Source of the DNA: Oscillibacter sp.
GTDB taxonomy: Bacteria; Bacillota; Clostridia; Oscillospirales; Oscillospiraceae
Assembly: GCA_022795445.1 (NCBI GenBank)
Contig: JAAWGR010000147.1
Span: 1 to 37,687, forward strand
Direction: 5' to 3'
Length of the DNA stretch: 37,687 nt
Below, piece after piece: positions 22,938 through 31,146 of this stretch; the first letter of the stretch is position 1, and every line of letters begins with the position of its first letter. Below the pieces are notes generated by a model, which saw only the letters and a list, made by a program, of their open reading frames with translations, ran no database searches and was not told the DNA's origin. Both the position numbers and the translations under genes were made by a program.

Positions 22938-23579
22938 TCAATTTATCCACTTAATGACTGTATCCCCTGTATAGCCCTTTTCCCACACATACCACGCATA
23001 GGCGACCGCACGGGGAAGATTATCCTTGAATTCCCCATTCAATGCGCATACCAGCCGTGACGCGCTCACATATACGGTTTTGGGCGGGTTATGTAGGAAG
23101 AATTCTTTCCGGCTTTGCCCCTCAAGGAATTGCAGCTTCAAGAACATTGCCACTTTCCCACCGGGCCGAACACTGTTTAACGCCTGTTGAACAAATTCAA
23201 CGGCGTATTTATAAGGTGGATTTGTAATAATATCCCCTTCAAAATCTTCCAACGTTTCTTTCAGGAAGTCTAACGGCTCTGGATCGCCAAACCCACGGTA
23301 TATCAAATCCGTAGATATGACTTCATATCCATGGGCGGCAAGCACCTTTGACAAATGCCCTTCCCCGCAAGCACACTCCCATATAACCGGTGCAAAGACT
23401 TCTTCCGCAAGCAGTAATTCCATTGCTTTAGGCTCCGTCGCGTAATAGTCGTGCTGCTGCCGCTCCCCTGCGGAATGATTTGAAGCGGCAAGCACGGAAA
23501 ATGTTGACGTGCTATTTCCCGTCCAGTCTTTACTTATACAAACCACCCCTTTCAATCGTCCTTCACAAAAATCCTGCAT
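22938..23579 (-). CDS. phage adenine-type DNA methyltransferase-like protein
   Basis: A Rossmann-type methyltransferase. VIWECACGEGHLSKVL is the S-adenosylmethionine-binding motif and DIITNPPY the catalytic N6/N4-type NPPY motif. The protein lacks an obvious separate target-recognition domain and no restriction gene is nearby, so an orphan or protective enzyme is likely. The start is uncertain. ATG 23579 has a ribosome site too close and overlaps the primase by 28 nt. Homologues that I remember begin near MSKDWTGNS, which would correspond here to an ATA codon at 23537 with GGGG 8 nt upstream, so ATA or GTG 23546 may be the real start. Confidence 0.85.
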   Translation of the reverse strand: MQDFCEGRLKGVVCISKDWTGNSTSTFSVLAASNHSAGERQQHDYYATEPKAMELLLAEEVFAPVIWECACGEGHLSKVLAAHGYEVISTDLIYRGFGDPEPLDFLKETLEDFEGDIITNPPYKYAVEFVQQALNSVRPGGKVAMFLKLQFLEGQSRKEFFLHNPPKTVYVSASRLVCALNGEFKDNLPRAVAYAWYVWEKGYTGDTVIKWIN

Positions 23580-25438
23580 TTCTTCCCGTTAATCTTCTTA
23601 TCAATGATTCTCATTCCCAAAAGCCGGTTAATTTGTTTTGGGAATTCAATGTTGCTCATTGCCTGAAAATTGTTGGAAATACAGAATTCTTGATACCGTT
23701 TGTAAACCGTGTTTGTAGGCTCATTCTCAATCTGGAATTCTTCTTGCTCACACTCTCGAATAAAGGAAATAATCGGATTATTGCTTTCCTCGTATTCGTC
23801 CATTTCATTTTGGACTTTTTCGGACACTGTAAAGCCGTTGTTTGACATGATCCGATTTAGCCCTTCCAACCCTAAAAGAATCAGGTATTGCATAACTTCC
23901 GGGCTTTGCAGCTCATACTTGATATAGGGCCGAAAATCAGGATCATTTTTTGAAAATTGCGCGTTGAAAGGAATGATAATCAGTCGATCCAGCACGGCCC
24001 CCGTGCGGTCTTTGATCCGGGGAATGTTATTTGCAGAAAACAGGAATTTTGAATAGTTGTTGAATTCAAAGGGGTCTTGCCCCTTCCGCTCTGCTGATAC
24101 TCTGTCCCCTGTAACCAGCTTCTTAAAAATGGCTGGATTTGCTATAAATTCATCCCCAATATCATCCCCGATATTTGCCAATTTTCCAAACAATTCAGCC
24201 GTCTTAAACCTGTCCCCCAATTCTTTCAAATCAAGGGCTGCTATGTTCTGTTCCCCTAACAGGTTTTGGATCATGGCAAGGTAGGTTGATTTTCCGTTGT
24301 GCTTCCCCCCGGTCAAAATAAAGGCTTTCCGCAACTCATTCCGGCGATAGAAACAATACCCAATCGCTTCTTCCAGAATCGCCCGGATTTCGGGATCATG
24401 GCAAGCAATCTTGTTTAGCGTGGTATCCGCAATTTCGGAGTAGGAACCGGGCGCATACTTCCACGGGATTTTGTTGGTAATCACCACTTCCGGCGTGAAG
24501 GGGGAAAAGCTGCCGTCCGTAAGGTCATAAATCCCGTTTTCAAAGGCAATTAAATTTGTGTCTGCTGCCCGTGTGTTTTCTTGAATCATAATATTCAAGT
24601 ATTTCAAAACTTCCGTGCGCTGTGCCTGTTTCAGCATGGGGATACACTGGATCATTTCACCTTCAATCACATTTGCACCGGGAATATAAATCCCATCGCG
24701 GAATATGTGGAGCTGGTTATTGATCTTGACAACATGGTTATTGTTTCTCAGGAAAACCGCGAATTTGTCAAACAAAAATGTTTTATCGGAGAAGAACACG
24801 GGTTTTTGGAACGCTTCATCCCGCAAAATCGTTTCTAACTCTCCATCTTCCAACGGCTCCTTCAAAAGAAATTGGTTGATAATTCGGATACAGGCACGGG
24901 CTTCTTCCTTTGTGAAGTCATTGCTTTGCAGGGTCAGAATGTAATTGAAAAGCCCCTGATTTCGACCTTCCCCGGCATCCATATTCAGAAATTCCATTTT
25001 GGATTTCACGGGGAACAACCACCGGGGAACCTCCCCGGCTTTCTCATTGTCTGCCGTGTCATAGAGAATAGCGCGGTTTTTTCCGTTGAATTTCAGGACT
25101 TCATAAGAATTCCGTGTACCGATTTTTATATCAGCAGTCAAGCCTACCGCCAATCTGCACCCGGTTTTGTTGGAACCAATGCCGCTATTCTTAAAAAGAA
25201 AGTGCTTTCCCCGTGAAGTAGCGTACACCCGGCATTTCAAATGAAATTCCTTGACGATAGCAAGAAGGATTTCCGACATTTCAAGATCGTCAATGTCAAT
25301 CAGCACGGTTTCAGCGGCTAAAACTCCGGCATATTCAGGGAGCGATTGCACTTGCTCAAAGGTCTTAAAATCGGCCCGGCCTTTGATTTTCTCCGCGCTC
25401 TTTTTGTCCTTCGTTTCAATATAGCCTTTGAAGAACAT
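23552..25438 (-). CDS. primase-helicase, P4/D5 family
   Basis: A 628-residue replicative primase and SF3-type helicase. Residues 1-150 resemble an archaeo-eukaryotic primase half, with the LIDIDD acidic motif at about 46-51. The region near 320-345 is the D5-N linker. The SF3 helicase has Walker A TGGKHNGKST (376-385), Walker B LANIGDD (about 420-426), and a sensor FLFSANNIPRIKD followed by R485. The C-terminal winged-helix part ends at residue 628. GGGGGGG precedes the ATG. Together with the polymerase gene two steps upstream it forms the replication core. Confidence 0.93.
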   Translation of the reverse strand: MFFKGYIETKDKKSAEKIKGRADFKTFEQVQSLPEYAGVLAAETVLIDIDDLEMSEILLAIVKEFHLKCRVYATSRGKHFLFKNSGIGSNKTGCRLAVGLTADIKIGTRNSYEVLKFNGKNRAILYDTADNEKAGEVPRWLFPVKSKMEFLNMDAGEGRNQGLFNYILTLQSNDFTKEEARACIRIINQFLLKEPLEDGELETILRDEAFQKPVFFSDKTFLFDKFAVFLRNNNHVVKINNQLHIFRDGIYIPGANVIEGEMIQCIPMLKQAQRTEVLKYLNIMIQENTRAADTNLIAFENGIYDLTDGSFSPFTPEVVITNKIPWKYAPGSYSEIADTTLNKIACHDPEIRAILEEAIGYCFYRRNELRKAFILTGGKHNGKSTYLAMIQNLLGEQNIAALDLKELGDRFKTAELFGKLANIGDDIGDEFIANPAIFKKLVTGDRVSAERKGQDPFEFNNYSKFLFSANNIPRIKDRTGAVLDRLIIIPFNAQFSKNDPDFRPYIKYELQSPEVMQYLILLGLEGLNRIMSNNGFTVSEKVQNEMDEYEESNNPIISFIRECEQEEFQIENEPTNTVYKRYQEFCISNNFQAMSNIEFPKQINRLLGMRIIDKKINGKKCRIFVKDD

Positions 25439-25451
25439 TTACGCCCCCCCT

Positions 25452-25880
25452 CTATCGGTTTAATTCTTCAAGCAATCGTTGAAATTTTTTAACGTTTGTG
25501 GTATTCTGTTTGTAGCTGGAAAGCGCATCGGCGGTCTGCTTCCGGCATCTGGACAAATCTTCCCGTGCTTTTTCCAATTCCGGCTGCGTCAGGGACACGC
25601 CCACGGGCTTTTTTCGGGTTTTCACCATGATTTCTAAATCAGAAACTTTCTGGCGCAAATTGGAATAGTCCCGTGCGCTCTGTTTTGCCGTTTCGTTACA
25701 TTCGACAACCTGATTTTGAAAATAAACTTTCAAATCCTCTGTCAGCCTGTCGCAATTTTCCCAATCAAGGGCAATCACTTTCAGCAGCTTCTTAAATTTC
25801 GCCACGGAACACGGAAAGAAATTCTGCAACACAATGTTCATGTAGCCGGTATCCCATTTGACATACATAATATTTTCCAT
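25452..25880 (-). CDS. coiled-coil protein of unknown function
   Basis: The 142-residue product has a short N-terminal globular part (MENIMYVKWDTGYMNIVL) and long charged helices (about 40-140) likely to form a coiled coil. I recognise no domain. It sits between the polymerase and primase genes, with its ATG overlapping the polymerase stop (TGATG), so translation is coupled. A linking or clamp-loading role in the replisome is possible from position only. Confidence 0.75.
   Translation of the reverse strand: MENIMYVKWDTGYMNIVLQNFFPCSVAKFKKLLKVIALDWENCDRLTEDLKVYFQNQVVECNETAKQSARDYSNLRQKVSDLEIMVKTRKKPVGVSLTQPELEKAREDLSRCRKQTADALSSYKQNTTNVKKFQRLLEELNR
25716..25733. repeat. 18-bp near-palindrome within coding region
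   Basis: The plus strand reads TTGAAAATAAACTTTCAA. It differs by one base from the copy at 22031. It lies inside the coiled-coil gene. Confidence 0.5.
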
Positions 25881-27646
25881 CAAATCACCCCAAAATCTGC
25901 TAATCTTTTGTTCGCAAGGTTAATATACCATTCACGATCCAGCTTTGCGGGAACCGCTGCCGCGCTTATGTCCTCATTGCAGATAAAGCAATGTTCCGGG
26001 CTGTTGGAGATTTTAGCCGGACGATTTTTCACGGCATGGATTTTTTGCACCCCGGCATCTGCTGGATCAAGGGAAGCGAAAACCCGAATACACTTTTCCT
26101 TCAAGCGTTTATTCCCGTGCATGATACACGAATATTTCCCGCTGATTTTAGAAACAAGCTGAAATTCAATCAGCCGGTCACATTCCCGGATTGTCCTTCT
26201 AATGGGAACCCCGCGAATCATGTATTCGTTTAAGGCCCGGTTGATAATGGGGAAATCCCCATAGTCAAGGCTGCTTAACTTCTTCACATAGGCCCCCTTT
26301 GACTTCCACCGGGGCTTGCCCTTTTCATCGTGGAGAGGGCCGGAAGGAATGATAATATAGTTGTTCACGTCCTTTTGAAAGACTTCCCGGTATTCGTCAA
26401 ATTCCAGTTGCAGGCCCGTTCGCTGTTCCCACTCAAAGGCAACATCATCAATCAGGCTATACCATGCTGATTCATCCTTGCCGTCCGGCATCCGCACTAA
26501 TACGCCGTCCGTGTTGCTCTGGATAATCTGCGCGTATGGCTCCAAATGCTCGATCAAATCCAAAATAAGAAGCTGCCCATACACACATACCCGGTTAGCC
26601 TGTAACGGGTCATACAAGGCGTTATTCTTATCCTTCATTACGCCGTATGTACTGTTCAAAACCAGCTTTAAGGGCAGTTGCAACGGATTTCCGGCTTTCT
26701 TGTACTCCAACCGCTGCTTGTAAATTTCAACGTACTTTGCCGGATTGCTCATACTGCGGGAATGAAGGTTGTATTTAATCATCAAAGAGGGATACAGGCT
26801 TGCAACGTCCATATTGATGAAATAGCCTTTGCCGTGGTATTGCGGGATTGCTCCATGAACGCCGCCCCAGCCGAATACATGGGGAACCCCGGCAACGTTC
26901 ATTTCAAGCTGCACTTTCTTCTTCCGGCCATTTATCATTTTGGAGTAGCAGCGGTTTCCGGGATCGCTGTACCAATCAATGACGGCCCTATATTTTTCAA
27001 TTTGCATTGAATACGGAAAATCAATGTCAAATTCATCGTCGTAGTCCTTGCGCGTCGCATCAAGAATAATTGCGGAAAGCTGCGGTTTTGTTTTGCCAAT
27101 CAGGGAGAGATTTAACGGTTTCCCTTGACAAGCGATTTTTACAAGGCCCATGTGCGCTTCAAAATCTTCCTTGCGCTTCACGAAAACTTCCATTGTCTGC
27201 GACACATCATGTTTGCAATAGAAAATGGTCTGTTCAATTTCTTCCGGGGTTAAAGGCCGGTCAATGTCAAAGGGAACTTCACTTTCCCGAATGTCATTGC
27301 CCATACTCCCTTCAAAGAATTTCAATCCCCGGTCAATATTTGTCATAACATCGTAGTTGTTCAGCGGGAATTGATTAAAAAGGCTGCTAAATTTCCATCC
27401 GGGCAATCCCCGGACAATGATATAGTCGTTTACCTTTTTCGGAGGGAACCCGCAAAGGATCGCTTTCAGAATGTATTGATCGTAATGACGGGAATTAAAG
27501 CCCACCCAAATTTCCCGCTGATTTGCCTTGTAGAACGCTTCCAGCTTACCGGGATCATTGACAATCACCGTCGTTTCCCGGTTGCGCGTGTCCATAATGA
27601 CAACCAACCAATCGTGCGAAAAAACTTCAAAATCGTAGAAAAGCAA
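25880..27646 (-). CDS. DNA polymerase, family B
   Basis: A compact 588-residue replicative polymerase with proofreading. The exonuclease has Asp5-x-Glu7 (motif I), GFNSRHYD at 49-56 (motif II) and YCKHD at 143-147 (motif III). The polymerase has motif A Asp280 in MDVASLYPSLM, motif B KLVLNSTYG (327-335), and motif C SNTDG at about 377-381. In motif C the first Asp of the usual DTD is Asn378, while catalytic Asp380 remains. A C-terminal C-x-x-C/H pair (EHCFICNEDIS, ~550) may bind metal. The start is TTG 27646 with GGGCGG 8 nt upstream. It works with the primase-helicase below. Confidence 0.93.
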   Translation of the reverse strand: MLFYDFEVFSHDWLVVIMDTRNRETTVIVNDPGKLEAFYKANQREIWVGFNSRHYDQYILKAILCGFPPKKVNDYIIVRGLPGWKFSSLFNQFPLNNYDVMTNIDRGLKFFEGSMGNDIRESEVPFDIDRPLTPEEIEQTIFYCKHDVSQTMEVFVKRKEDFEAHMGLVKIACQGKPLNLSLIGKTKPQLSAIILDATRKDYDDEFDIDFPYSMQIEKYRAVIDWYSDPGNRCYSKMINGRKKKVQLEMNVAGVPHVFGWGGVHGAIPQYHGKGYFINMDVASLYPSLMIKYNLHSRSMSNPAKYVEIYKQRLEYKKAGNPLQLPLKLVLNSTYGVMKDKNNALYDPLQANRVCVYGQLLILDLIEHLEPYAQIIQSNTDGVLVRMPDGKDESAWYSLIDDVAFEWEQRTGLQLEFDEYREVFQKDVNNYIIIPSGPLHDEKGKPRWKSKGAYVKKLSSLDYGDFPIINRALNEYMIRGVPIRRTIRECDRLIEFQLVSKISGKYSCIMHGNKRLKEKCIRVFASLDPADAGVQKIHAVKNRPAKISNSPEHCFICNEDISAAAVPAKLDREWYINLANKRLADFGVI

Positions 27647-27687
27647 CTAATTCACCGCCCTTTTCAAATGCAGTATACAGGGGCAAG

Positions 27688-27711
27688 GGGCCGGGGCTTT
27701 CACCCCGGCCC
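27688..27711 (-). terminator. GC-rich hairpin between DUF669 and polymerase genes
   Basis: Nine-base perfect arms GGGCCGGGG/CCCCGGCCC with a CTTTCA loop. No T-run follows on the minus strand, so factor-dependent attenuation or mRNA end protection fits better than an intrinsic terminator. It would lower polymerase expression relative to DUF669. Confidence 0.5.
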
Positions 27712-27722
27712 GTTCCCGGCGT

Positions 27723-28187
27723 TTAATCTTCCAGCGGGTACACGTCCACGATCTCAAAGGCGTTATAGCCCTTGTTATCGTAGTAGCGGACGCTGTACTC
27801 AAAGTTGTTGTCAATGGCTTCCGCAATGTCCATCAGCAAACCGCCGTACTGCGCAAAGGTCTTGAAGCGGATTTCCGGGGGATTCTCCATTTCCGCGCAA
27901 AGGCTCCGCAAGAACTCATTGACGATATGGACTTGGAATCCCTGCGTGATAACCTGATTCATGAAGATCAAGCTGCCCTTGTATTCGCCCTCCAAAACCT
28001 TCATCCAGCACGTCACCATGGGATCGCCCTTGCTCTTGGATTTCACCAACTCCAACTTCTGAATGGAGATTTCATAGGTGTCATGGGGGACTTCCCGCCG
28101 CCCCCCATTTTCGGCGGCTTCCTCGGTATCCTTCGCCAAACCCTCGGTGTCAATCGCCTTGTCGAATTCATCCCAAATGTTTGCCAT
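27723..28187 (-). CDS. DUF669 family phage protein (ssDNA-binding-like)
   Basis: The 154-residue protein carries DUF669 hallmarks: an acidic opening NIWDEFDKAID, VPHDTYEISIQKLELVKSKSKGDPMVTCWMKVLEGEYKG, and a C-terminal VRYYDNKGYNAFEI. Proteins of this family accompany phage recombination and replication genes and are often considered OB-fold or single-strand DNA-binding proteins. That role is family-based, not shown here. It follows the nuclease-Sak4 fusion, in keeping with a recombination set. AAGGTG precedes the ATG. Confidence 0.85.
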   Translation of the reverse strand: MANIWDEFDKAIDTEGLAKDTEEAAENGGRREVPHDTYEISIQKLELVKSKSKGDPMVTCWMKVLEGEYKGSLIFMNQVITQGFQVHIVNEFLRSLCAEMENPPEIRFKTFAQYGGLLMDIAEAIDNNFEYSVRYYDNKGYNAFEIVDVYPLED

Positions 28188-28215
28188 ACTCTTTCACCTT
28201 ATCCTTTCTGTTTAT

Positions 28216-30150
28216 TTAAGTACGCGCCTTGCGCTTACGGCGCGGGGGATCACTTTCAGCAGCACCCGGCGCGGCATCCGGGGCCGGGTCAGCAGCGGGG
28301 GCCGGACGATCCAGCAGGGGGCAAGCATCGGGGCCGCCCTCTTTACAACAGCGCCCACTTTCCTTGATGTTGGGGCAAAGCGGAATTTCCGGGTTGTCGG
28401 CGTGTTGCTTGAAAATCCGTTCACCGTCCGGGCATTTGGGAAGCGGGGAATCATCGGCGGGTTTCTCGCCCTCCCACGGCGGGGTTTCCTTGTCGCTGGC
28501 CGTGGGTTTGGAATCACCTATTACGGCTTCGCCGCCCTCCTGATTCTCTTTTTTCGTGGCCGGGGCTTCCTCTGCCAGGGGCGCGGGGGGCTTGTCCTTC
28601 GCCTTGCCCTTTCTCCGGCCCGTAGACGGCGTTTCAGCGGCGGGGGTATCATTCCTCTTGTTCTTGTTTGCAGCGTCATATACGGCAAACAGGGCTTCAA
28701 CGGAAAGGGGAATAGACCGTTCATCCACGCGCAAGCGGCCACCGCCGAAAATGACTTCGTTGGATTTGAAATTGAAGGTGTATGTACCAGCATCGGCCAC
28801 GATCCGGGCAACCACGTCCACCATGCCGGCAACCTTGTTTGCAATCTTGTCCTGAATGTTGGGCTTGATCGCGCTGATTTTGTCCCCGCCCTTCCGGGTC
28901 AAATCCCGGCTTGTGTCCTCATGGGAGATAAGCACGATGTTTTCATAGTCCAGATTCATAAGGCGTTTCAGGGTATTCAGAAATTCGCCCCGCACCTTAT
29001 CCCACGCCCGGAACGAATCATCCGATTCATGGGTAATGTTCATCTGCTTATACATATACTGGCGGCAATGCTCATAGGTATCTTCCAGTAGATCGACAAT
29101 GACGGTCTTGAAGGTGTTTTCTTTCTTCTCCAATTCGTCAATCGTTTCCTTGAAGATTTCCCATGCCATCTTGCGCCGGGTCTGCCGCCCCTCCACCGTG
29201 ACTTCATCCCGAATGGGAATCACGGGGGCATCCACGAACCGATAGTTGCCATCGGTATTCAGCATCAGAGGGTCAGGGAACCCGTTAGCGAATGTGGTTT
29301 TCCCACAGAACGGCGCACCATAAATCCAAATGACGCGCTTTGTGACGGCTTCAATGTTCCGTCGCTTGTTTTCGGGTAACTTCATGAAGTAGTCCCATCC
29401 TTTCTCGCAATATTCTTGAAATTCACAGTACCGGCAAAGATAGCTTCTTTCCGGCGCAAATTCCCGTTCTTCATACGTTGCCTTTACCCGCAAAAGCCAA
29501 CCAATCACTTTCTGCACATCGTACTTGACAGGCTCCACACGGACGGCAACCCGGTCTAATTCGCTTTCAATGCGCTGCCGGTAATCGTCCAGGCTTTCCC
29601 CGGATTTCTGCTTGATGTTCACTTTTGGGACAAACAGGAAATACAGATTTCGGATTCTCTTGCCGGGGTTTGTCTGTTCCCAAAAATACTTGTAAAGGTG
29701 AAGCTGCGGACTGTTGTGGTAGCTGCTTACGTTGTTGGAATACTTGAAGTCGTACAAATCGTACACGTCCGGGATTTCCTGATTTTCCCCGTCCAATTTC
29801 TGATCTGTCCTTGCCGGAACAAGGTAATCAATGAACCCGCTGAAATCTGCCGTGGAAATGGGGACTTCAAAGGCTCCACCGGGGGGAAGTGCTGCCGTTG
29901 CCATCGGGATAACCGTTTCCAGCTTCATGATTTGGTTGAAATGTTCATCCGTGATAATGGGATAGCTGAAACAGTATTGTTGGATCGCCGCATCAACGCC
30001 CCGTTCTATGCCCGTATGCAGGGCCGTACCCAAAACTAAGGCGTTATCGGCTTCCGTGGGCGCAATGGTCTTTACTCCATCCAAATAGCGCATTTTGTAC
30101 TTGAATTTGCACTTTTCAAATGTTTCAATGCTGCTGTGTGAATGTCGCAA
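28216..30150 (-). CDS. Cas4/RecB-like nuclease fused to Sak4-like AAA/RecA ATPase
   Basis: A two-enzyme 644-residue protein. Residues 1-250 show RecB nuclease motifs: GxxxHxGIE (His45), GFIDYL (Asp108), DFK (Asp134, Lys136), QLHLY (Gln149, Tyr153), and an iron-sulfur-type set Cys14, Cys239, Cys242, Cys248 as in Cas4. Residues 270-470 are a phage nucleotide-binding AAA_24/Sak4-like domain with Walker A GAPFCGKTT (278-286), Walker B TVIVDLL and LISHED. The tail (495-644) is Pro/Ala/Lys-rich and has a second Cys cluster (573-610). Sak4 promotes single-strand annealing, so this may be a built-in exonuclease plus annealing system. Start is TTG 30150 with GGGG 7 nt upstream. Confidence 0.9.
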   Translation of the reverse strand: MRHSHSSIETFEKCKFKYKMRYLDGVKTIAPTEADNALVLGTALHTGIERGVDAAIQQYCFSYPIITDEHFNQIMKLETVIPMATAALPPGGAFEVPISTADFSGFIDYLVPARTDQKLDGENQEIPDVYDLYDFKYSNNVSSYHNSPQLHLYKYFWEQTNPGKRIRNLYFLFVPKVNIKQKSGESLDDYRQRIESELDRVAVRVEPVKYDVQKVIGWLLRVKATYEEREFAPERSYLCRYCEFQEYCEKGWDYFMKLPENKRRNIEAVTKRVIWIYGAPFCGKTTFANGFPDPLMLNTDGNYRFVDAPVIPIRDEVTVEGRQTRRKMAWEIFKETIDELEKKENTFKTVIVDLLEDTYEHCRQYMYKQMNITHESDDSFRAWDKVRGEFLNTLKRLMNLDYENIVLISHEDTSRDLTRKGGDKISAIKPNIQDKIANKVAGMVDVVARIVADAGTYTFNFKSNEVIFGGGRLRVDERSIPLSVEALFAVYDAANKNKRNDTPAAETPSTGRRKGKAKDKPPAPLAEEAPATKKENQEGGEAVIGDSKPTASDKETPPWEGEKPADDSPLPKCPDGERIFKQHADNPEIPLCPNIKESGRCCKEGGPDACPLLDRPAPAADPAPDAAPGAAESDPPRRKRKART

Positions 30151-30485
30151 TTTATCACCCCTTCCATGATTTTTTTGAAATCGTCGAACCCTTCCGGGTA
30201 CAGGAAAAGCGCAATTCCATTTGCCTGATTGATTCGGCTGATATTCAGCTTTTGCAATTCAGACGGCGTACCTCTGGAACCCTTAATCTCAATAGCAACC
30301 ATGATCCCGTTGGCACACGCCAACAAATCAGGTATCCCGGATTTTTGGAACCCGCCGCCCCAAATCTTTGTGTACCAGCCGCATAGGGGGGCCGTCATGC
30401 GGTCTTTCGGGTATCCGGCGGGGTAAACTCCCACGCTATGCAGAAACTTCTTTATACGGCCCTCAAATAGCTTTTCTTCGGCCAT
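30072..30485 (-). CDS. VRR-NUC type nuclease
   Basis: The 137-residue protein matches the VRR-NUC (PD-(D/E)xK) family: KSGIPDLLACANG (Asp53), AIEIKGSRG (Glu66, Lys68) and a following Gln78 in SELQKLN. An upstream KIWGGGFQ is common in this family. Such proteins are Holliday-junction or structure-specific nucleases. It overlaps the nuclease-Sak4 gene by 79 nt at its C-terminus. The start is ATG 30485, overlapping the previous stop as TAATG with GGGGTG upstream. Confidence 0.88.
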   Translation of the reverse strand: MAEEKLFEGRIKKFLHSVGVYPAGYPKDRMTAPLCGWYTKIWGGGFQKSGIPDLLACANGIMVAIEIKGSRGTPSELQKLNISRINQANGIALFLYPEGFDDFKKIMEGVINCDIHTAALKHLKSANSSTKCAIWME

Positions 30486-30703
30486 TAACACACCCCGCCT
30501 TGCCGCAAAAGGGAAACACGCTCGTAATGGTCAAAGATCAATTTTCCGTTTTCCAGCCGATACAGATAAGCGGAATCTGTTCCTTTTTTCTTTCGGGTAT
30601 CCGTTAGGTCAACCCAAAATTCCGCACCGTCCCGCTTCACGGAACAAAACGTATGGGCGCGGCCTCCATTGGGCGGGGTTAGTTTGCGGATTTCATCACC
30701 CAT
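30485..30703 (-). CDS. small hypothetical protein in recombination operon
   Basis: The 72-residue protein (MGDEIRKLTPPNGGRAHTF...) contains a β-strand-like stretch CSVKRDGAEFWVDLTDTRKKKGTDSAYLYRLENGKLIFD. No family recognised. The start at ATG 30703 overlaps the upstream TGA as TGATG with GGTGA upstream, so coupled translation is likely. A longer start (30754) would overlap the upstream gene by 52 nt and lacks a good ribosome site. Confidence 0.65.
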   Translation of the reverse strand: MGDEIRKLTPPNGGRAHTFCSVKRDGAEFWVDLTDTRKKKGTDSAYLYRLENGKLIFDHYERVSLLRQGGVC

Positions 30704-31146
30704 CACTTCACCTTGATCCGCACCGACGCTTTCACGGGGCTTTCTTTCAGACAAGCGGCATAGGCATCCGGGAATTTGGCAAGCAGCTTTTTCCCGTCCA
30801 CACTGGAACGCACCGACGCTTTTACATAGGTCAGGGAAACAACGTCGTTTTCAAACTTGTCAACGCCGTATTCCTCCATGACCGCTTGAAGCTGCGTCCG
30901 CATTTTCTTATCCTGCGCGTCAAGCGCGTCTTTCTGCCGGGAAATGTCCGCTATGGTCTGCATGATCGCCGCCGCCTTGCCCTGGAACGCAATCAGCTTT
31001 TGCGACGGGGTTTCTTCCTCGAAAACGGCGTTCTCGCAACTGTCCGGGGGATCGGTACAGGCCACCCCGCACCCGGCCTTGTCCGGGCAAATCTTACAAC
31101 AAATGTTCTTCCCGTCCGGGCATCCGGGCTGTGTGCATTTAATCAT
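30703..31146 (-). CDS. Cys-rich zinc-binding-like protein with gp157-like C-terminus
   Basis: The 147-residue protein has an N-terminal Cys cluster with nine cysteines in the first 45 residues (CTQPGCPDGKNICCKICPDK...), likely zinc-binding. The C-terminal part has a coiled-coil helix (QTIADISRQKDALDAQDKKMRTQL) and a VSLTYVKASVRSSVDGKKLLAKFPDAY region that recalls Siphovirus gp157-like proteins. GGAGGG lies 7 nt before ATG 31146, which overlaps the transglycosylase stop. Function unknown. Confidence 0.75.
   Translation of the reverse strand: MIKCTQPGCPDGKNICCKICPDKAGCGVACTDPPDSCENAVFEEETPSQKLIAFQGKAAAIMQTIADISRQKDALDAQDKKMRTQLQAVMEEYGVDKFENDVVSLTYVKASVRSSVDGKKLLAKFPDAYAACLKESPVKASVRIKVK

Noticed and set aside
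27688..27711. Intrinsic terminator ahead of the polymerase gene
   Set aside because: The stem is strong but no T-run follows on the minus strand, so it is listed as a hairpin with lower confidence rather than a true terminator.
28078..29091. Plus-strand frame opposite the nuclease-Sak4 fusion
   Set aside because: Arises from the GC-rich antisense of the Pro/Ala-rich tail; low-complexity Gly/Arg composition.
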